Shown: positions 59,429 to 64,000 of the stretch, one piece after another
Layout of the letters: every line of letters starts with the position of its first letter
Numbering within the stretch: the stretch's first letter is position 1
NCBI RefSeq assembly: GCF_020229735.1
Contig: NZ_CP083456.1
Location: 70,001-134,000 of the forward strand
DNA length: 64,000 bases
DNA from: Deinococcus taeanensis
GTDB lineage: Bacteria; Deinococcota; Deinococci; Deinococcales; Deinococcaceae
Reading direction: 5' to 3'
Position numbers and translations under genes: made by a program
The notes under the pieces: generated by a model
What the model saw: the letters and a program-made list of their open reading frames with translations, nothing else
The model's database searches: none
What the model was told of the DNA's origin: nothing

Positions 59429-61880
59429 CCACCCTTTGCGTGGTCCTGGGCTGCGGCCCCTGCGCTTTGGTGCCGGAAGGCGCCGGCGTTTTCTCCTGGC
59501 TTTTCTCCTGGCCGGTCAGGCCCCTGGCCGCCTGGACCGCGCGGCCGATCAGGCCAGGTCCAGGCAGGGCGTCTCTGGCGTCGTAGCGGCTGATGCGGAC
59601 CGCCGCGTACTTGTAATGCGGCTGCTTGCTGACCGGATCCCACTCGGTGAGGGTCAGTTCGTTCGCCGCGCGCGGCCGGCTCGGGTCATCCCAGGACCCG
59701 TAGTGCCAGGGAATAAACACCAGCCCCGGCTCGATGTTCCCGATCCGTGCCCGCTCAATCACCACGCCCCGCCGGGACTCGATCATGACCCAGTCGTCCT
59801 GCCCGATGCCGTAGTGCTGAGCGTCTTCCGGGGAGAGCTGCACGAAGGCGTCGGGCGCGGCGTCATGCAGCGCCCTGGACCGGCCGGTTTTGGTGCGGGT
59901 GTGAAAGTGGTACACCTGCCGGCCCGTGGTGAGCCACAGCGGATAGTCCTCGTCAGGCACCTCGTGCGGCGGGCGGTGCTCGGCAGCCTTGATCATGGCG
60001 CGGCCCTTCGGGTCGTTCGCCCGGTACTCCTCGGGGGTGACCGCCGCGCCGGTCTCGAGGTCCTCCCCGTAGGTTTCAGCGTAGTCCGCGGCGGTCGGAA
60101 AGACGAAATCGGTATACAGGCGCAGCGTGCCGTCCGGGTTCGCTTCGTTGACCGGCCACGGAATGCCGCTGCCGGCCAGCAGTTTCTCGTACGTCAGCGC
60201 GGTGTAATCGCAGGGCCGGCCGCGGGTGCATTCCTTCCACGCTTCAAAGGCACCCTGGGCGTCGTGCCACTTGATGAGCGGCTCGCCGTCCTGGTCGCGG
60301 AAGTCCATCCGGCGCGCGTACTCCAGGAAGATGTCGAGGTCACTGCGCGCCTCGCCGGGCGGCTCGACGGCTTTGCAGGAGATGTGCACGGTGCGGCTGA
60401 CGTTCGTCATGGTGCCGGTCTTCTCGCCCCAGATCGCGGCGGGCAGGACGACGTCGGCATACTGCGCCGTTTCGGTCATGAAGGCGTCCTGCACCACCAC
60501 GAACAGGTCCTCCTGCTGCAGGATCTTCCGGATCCGGTCGAGTTGCGGGAGGCTCACGGCCGGGTTCGTCGCCTGGATCCACAACATCTTGATGCTGCCC
60601 TGCTCGGCGTACCGCCAGATCTGCATGGCGTGCGTCGGCGGACTCCAGTGCGGAATCTTGTGAACATGCACGTTCCAGAGCTTCGCGAGCTCCCTGATGT
60701 GCTCAGGGTTACTCCAGTTGCGGAAGCCGGGCAGGTCGCCGTCGGCGCCGGTTTCGCGGGTGTTCTGCGCCGTGGGCTGGCCGTTCATCTGGAGGATGCC
60801 GCTGCCGGGTTTTCCGATCAGGCCGCGGATGAGATGCAGGTTGTTCACCTGCACGGCCGCCGCGGTGGCCTGCATGGACTGGTAGACGCCCTGCAGCACG
60901 GTCGAGACCAGCGTGCGGGTGTTCGCCAGGATCTCCCCGGCCCGGCGCAGGTCCGCCGCCGGCACGCCCGAAAGCGTCTCGACGTACTCCGGCGTGTACT
61001 TCTCGACCGTTTTCCTGAGATCGTCGTACCCGACGGTGTGTGCGTCCAGGAACGCCCGGTCGGTCTTCCCGGCCTGGATGATCAGGTGCATCAGGCCGTT
61101 CATCACCGCGACGTTCGTGCCCACCTTCGGCGCGAGGTGCACGGTGGCTTTCTCGGCGGTGAAGGTCCGTCTCGGGTCGATCACGATGATCCGGGGCGGG
61201 TTCGGACCGGCGAGGCGGTCGAGAATCCGCGCCCACAGGACCGTCTGCTGCGAGGCGACGTTATGCCCGACGTGCAGGACCGTGTCCGTCACGTCGAGGT
61301 CCTCGTAGGCGCCGGGCTGCCCGTCGGACCCGAACGACGCCTTGAGGGCGGCCGCGGCTGTGGCGGTGCACAGCCGCGTGTTGCCGTCCATGTGGGGCGT
61401 CCCCAGGCCGCCCTTGCCGATGACCCCCAGGGTGTAGTATTCCTCCAGAAACAGCTGCCCGCTGGTGTAGAAGCCGATGCCCATCGGGGTATGGGCTTCG
61501 ATGATCTGCCGGGACCGGCGCACGATCAGGTCCATGGCCTCATCCCAAGCCGCTTCACGGAACCGCCCGTTCTCGCGGATCAGTGGCGTGGTCAGCCGGT
61601 CCGCACTGTGGTTCGCTTCCCAGCCGTGCAGCCCTTTGGGACCCAGCCTGCCTTTGTTCGTGACGTCGCTGGCCAGGCCGCGGACGCCGACGATCCGGCC
61701 GGCTGTCACGCCGATGTCGAGACCGCAGCCGTTCGAGCACAGCACGCAGGCGCCGCGAACCCAGCGGTCCGGCGCCCCGGTGAGCTGCTCATCGACCCGC
61801 GCCGGCCAGGTTGCCCCGGCGCCGTGCGGGGTCCGCGCGCCCCAGATGTCATTGATGCTGTCGCGTGTGCTGCTGGGCAT
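59421..61880 (-). CDS. Mo-bisPGD oxidoreductase (formate dehydrogenase/nitrate reductase type)
   Basis: This 819-residue DMSO-reductase-family enzyme starts at ATG 61880, with GGGAGG before it. N-terminal Cys residues CVLCSNGC bind an Fe-S cluster, but the usual fourth Cys is Gly in NKGRLGPKGLHGW. The probable Mo-ligand Cys is in GNTRLCTATAAAALKASFGS. It also has IIVIDPRRTFTAEKATVHLA, QMNGQPTAQNTRETGADGDL, LWLTTGRQVYHFHTRTKTGR and PWHYGSWDDPSRPRAANELT, the cofactor-binding loops. No twin-arginine signal is visible, so it is cytoplasmic. No electron-transfer subunit is adjacent. The substrate is open. Confidence 0.88.
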   Translation of the reverse strand: MPSSTRDSINDIWGARTPHGAGATWPARVDEQLTGAPDRWVRGACVLCSNGCGLDIGVTAGRIVGVRGLASDVTNKGRLGPKGLHGWEANHSADRLTTPLIRENGRFREAAWDEAMDLIVRRSRQIIEAHTPMGIGFYTSGQLFLEEYYTLGVIGKGGLGTPHMDGNTRLCTATAAAALKASFGSDGQPGAYEDLDVTDTVLHVGHNVASQQTVLWARILDRLAGPNPPRIIVIDPRRTFTAEKATVHLAPKVGTNVAVMNGLMHLIIQAGKTDRAFLDAHTVGYDDLRKTVEKYTPEYVETLSGVPAADLRRAGEILANTRTLVSTVLQGVYQSMQATAAAVQVNNLHLIRGLIGKPGSGILQMNGQPTAQNTRETGADGDLPGFRNWSNPEHIRELAKLWNVHVHKIPHWSPPTHAMQIWRYAEQGSIKMLWIQATNPAVSLPQLDRIRKILQQEDLFVVVQDAFMTETAQYADVVLPAAIWGEKTGTMTNVSRTVHISCKAVEPPGEARSDLDIFLEYARRMDFRDQDGEPLIKWHDAQGAFEAWKECTRGRPCDYTALTYEKLLAGSGIPWPVNEANPDGTLRLYTDFVFPTAADYAETYGEDLETGAAVTPEEYRANDPKGRAMIKAAEHRPPHEVPDEDYPLWLTTGRQVYHFHTRTKTGRSRALHDAAPDAFVQLSPEDAQHYGIGQDDWVMIESRRGVVIERARIGNIEPGLVFIPWHYGSWDDPSRPRAANELTLTEWDPVSKQPHYKYAAVRISRYDARDALPGPGLIGRAVQAARGLTGQEKSQEKTPAPSGTKAQGPQPRTTQRVDG

Positions 61881-63002
61881 AGGGCCTCCCGATGTGAAAC
61901 TGAACGTGGCGTTAGAGCCCCAGTTTCGGGCAGGTGGGCCAGCCGGATTCCCTGTCTTAATGAACCCTCTAAGCCGGGTCCGCCTCTGGTGGCGTAGGGC
62001 GTGACCTGTGGGCGCCAGGCCCTCAGGGCTCCGCGTCCCAGGGACCGCCGGCTGTCTGCCGCAGGCTACCGCCGCGCCGCCCTGCACAGTGGCGGAGCCG
62101 GCGCATGCCTCCCGTGTTTTACGGGCCTGCGGACCAGGCGCAGGGGAACCCGGCTGGTCCACTCGCCTGCAGGCTCAGCGGCGGCGCGCCGGGCTCGCCC
62201 GCTCAGACCCGCGGCCAGCGCCGGTTGCATGGCGGCCGGTTGCATGGCGATCAGTGCGGTGATGGGCGCGCATCCCTGAACAACGGCGGTCAGGGGCGGA
62301 CGGCGCATCCCTGGCGCGCACCGTTCAGACGCCGGACGAGCGGTGCTGCTTTCGGCGCGTGGAACTCCCAGGGAAAGACAGGCAGCATAGCGTCATGCTC
62401 TTCATAGCGGCGGTTCTCTTTGGTCGTCTCCTGCTTGGGTTCTTTGAATGTCCTGAATTTCAACGGTAATTTGAAATCTGTTCTTTCAGTTTCCCTTTCA
62501 CTACGGCATTGCTGATGGATCTGTGGTGCTGCTTGAGCAAAATCGGGCCGAAAGACAATGGTAGAGGCGACGATGTTAAGTCTGACCGGCGTTTTACATT
62601 ACCACGAGAATAACGATCATCACAGAGCTTAAGCGGATAAAAGCAGGCGCTTTGATATCCTACGCCTGAACTGTTCTCACGATAATTTCTCCTTTTCAAG
62701 ATGGCAGTTTGAAATCTCTACAGAGGAAGAAGGGGAACAATCGAGCAGTTTCACTTCCCTGAGAATTCTTAAGCTCTCATGAAAGTAAACGGCAGTCCTG
62801 GCGGCATCAACGACGTGTTGGGCGCACAACAAACCTCTTTTTCATCGTGCATCACCACAGGACGAGGTTTTAATACCCGCATAAGAACTTCTGATGTTCA
62901 CAGAGCGGACACATAAGCCTCTTACATTCATCACACCGGACGCCCTGACGGAGCTCCGTAGTACGCCCCAGGGCGATCCCTTTCACGGGAAGGAGAACGA
63001 GA
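61881..63002. other. 1.1 kb gap, AT-richer in its right half
   Basis: There is no supported gene. The left half (to about 62390) is GC-rich. From about 62390 to 62950 the sequence is clearly AT-richer, with stops in all frames. A leftward frame at 62460-62699 reads LKQHHRSISNAVVKGKLKEQ but has no ribosome site or recognisable relatives. It may be a decayed insertion or a long regulatory region for the protease. Confidence 0.4.
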
Positions 63003-64000
63003 ATGGACATGCTGAAACGCGGATTGAACCGGTCACCTCATACCCTCGCCGTGCTCGCGGCGCTGCTGCTCGCCGGATGCAACTCGGTCACCCCGGGCAG
63101 CCCTGAAGCGAGCCTGCAGCCGCAGGCCATCACCACTCCCGCCCTCAGTACCTACAAGTACCTCCACGACCTGGTCAAGGTTCCGACGACCCTCACCACC
63201 GCGGATCTGGAAAAACTGTACGGCGGCGTCGTCGTCACCCGCAACCCGGCTGCCGGCACCGCCACCCTCGTGAACAACACACTGACCAAGGGCAAGTACG
63301 ACAGCGCCCTCGCCGTTGAGCTCAACGACCGGAGGATCAAGACCAGCGTCACGGCTCAGGGCTACAGCGCGTGGTCGAGTGGGTACAGCGCGTGGTCGAG
63401 TGGGTACAGCGCCTGGTCGAGCGGGTACAGCGCGTGGAGCACCGGCACGACCAGCACCGCCACCACGTTCTCGGAGAACGTCCCGACCTGGGACCTCGTG
63501 GGTCTCAGCGGCGCCCAGACCCTGGTGCCCGAGCTCGGCAAAGGCGTCAAGGTCGCGGTCATCGACACCGGCATCGACATGAACCACCCGGCCTTCGCCG
63601 GGAAGATCGATACCACCTACGCCAAGGATTACCTCGACGGCGACAACGTGCCCCAGGACGTCAACCTGAACACCGACGGCACCTTCTCGGCGGCCTACGG
63701 TCACGGAACGGCGGTGGCGGGCATCATCACCCAGGTTGCGCCGAACGCCACGATCCTCCCCATCCGGGTTCTTGACGGCAACGGTGGCGGGGACGTTGCC
63801 ACCGTCGCTGCCGCCATCGATTACGCCGTCGCTTCGGGCGCCAAGGTTATCAACCTGAGTCTGGGCAGCACCACCGACTCCACCACGGTCAACAACGCCA
63901 TCAAAAACGCCGTGGGCAAAATGGTCTCCGTCCTCACGGCCGCCGGGAACTCGGGCACCAGCGACGTCCTGTATCCCGCCGCACGCTCCCTGGAAACAAC
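63003..64000 (+). CDS. Secreted subtilisin-like serine protease (S8), N-terminal part
   Basis: 332 codons are visible before the right edge. ATG 63003 follows AAGGAG at seven bases. The signal peptide is lipoprotein-like (TLAVLAALLLAGC). A propeptide region follows (LYGGVVVTRNPAAGTATLV). Four copies of the heptapeptide YSAWSSG/YSAWSTG then lie at about residues 121-148. The catalytic domain begins WDLVGLSGAQTLVPEL, with the catalytic Asp in VKVAVIDTGIDMNHPAF and His in YGHGTAVAGIITQVAPNA. The catalytic Ser lies outside the window. It should degrade extracellular protein. Confidence 0.9.
   Translation, partial: MDMLKRGLNRSPHTLAVLAALLLAGCNSVTPGSPEASLQPQAITTPALSTYKYLHDLVKVPTTLTTADLEKLYGGVVVTRNPAAGTATLVNNTLTKGKYDSALAVELNDRRIKTSVTAQGYSAWSSGYSAWSSGYSAWSSGYSAWSTGTTSTATTFSENVPTWDLVGLSGAQTLVPELGKGVKVAVIDTGIDMNHPAFAGKIDTTYAKDYLDGDNVPQDVNLNTDGTFSAAYGHGTAVAGIITQVAPNATILPIRVLDGNGGGDVATVAAAIDYAVASGAKVINLSLGSTTDSTTVNNAIKNAVGKMVSVLTAAGNSGTSDVLYPAARSLET
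63363..63446 (+). repeat. Four tandem 21-base repeats encoding YSAWSSG
   Basis: Units start at 63363, 63384, 63405 and 63426 and are nearly identical (TACAGCGCGTGGTCGAGTGG core). They encode Tyr/Trp-rich heptads between the propeptide and catalytic domain of the S8 protease. Copy number may vary between strains by slippage. Confidence 0.9.

Noticed and set aside
62460..62699. 79-codon leftward frame in the AT-rich gap.
   Set aside because: No ribosome site, unusual composition and no recognisable motif. Not strong enough to call a gene.

Overview
The window reads as high-GC bacterial DNA, most likely from a Deinococcus species. This is inferred from gene content, not from any search. The supporting genes are a GTG-started RNA/DNA ligase coupled to an HD-domain polynucleotide kinase (the arrangement I recall from D. 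radiodurans), a multi-GAF bacteriophytochrome-like histidine kinase, an S8 protease with a YSAWSSG repeat, and a truncated plasmid-type replication initiator. I saw no rRNA, tRNA or CRISPR array. The replicon could be a chromosome or a large plasmid.

Layout. 1-1.9 kb: a peptide-type ABC importer (binding protein plus the start of a permease), with a palindromic operator candidate in front. 2.1-4.0 kb: ligase and HD-kinase pair. 4.3-9.8 kb: an acquired island with a broken IS630-type element, a lower-GC pair of lipoprotein genes, an IS3-type element and the first 75 codons of a replication initiator behind a short leader ORF. 10-13.4 kb: methyltransferase, acyltransferase, and a one-TM protein of unknown function.

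13.9-43.5 kb is a large exopolysaccharide locus in several transcription units. A leftward operon (24.5 to 15.9 kb) encodes a small secreted protein, a TPR protein, an O-antigen polymerase/ligase-like protein, a fused Wzz/BY-kinase, a Wzx flippase, a second polymerase-like protein, a GT2 and a GT4. A LacI-type regulator with two tandem DNA-binding domains (24956) diverges from it. The initiating undecaprenyl-phosphate sugar transferase, a UDP-glucuronate decarboxylase-like SDR and UDP-glucose dehydrogenase follow leftward (30.2 to 26.3 kb). A rightward operon (30.7-37.7 kb) has three GT4s, an AsnB-type amidotransferase and a beta-helix protein, all coupled by overlaps of a few bases. A second leftward operon (43.5 to 37.7 kb) starts with glucose-1-phosphate cytidylyltransferase and carries an LhgO-like oxidase, an SDR, an RfbC-like epimerase, a SAF-domain oxidoreductase and a membrane protein. 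Together this looks like a Wzx/Wzy-dependent exopolysaccharide containing uronic acid or pentose and a CDP-linked sugar. Two beta-helix (lyase-like) proteins may trim it.

43.9-64 kb is mixed: a GAF-GGDEF-EAL protein, a winged-helix protein, an MFS transporter, a sensor kinase with about six GAF repeats, a von Willebrand A lipoprotein, a zinc alcohol dehydrogenase, a spermidine-synthase-like protein, a small protein, a decayed HPP-family gene, a Mo-bisPGD oxidoreductase with a helical partner, a 1.1 kb AT-richer gap, and the start of an S8 protease.

The most novel item is a pair of otherwise unremarkable proteins (12411-13382 and 24031-24492) that share a short domain and an identical nine-residue C-terminus, AVTPLTPRN. 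One of them heads the exopolysaccharide operon.
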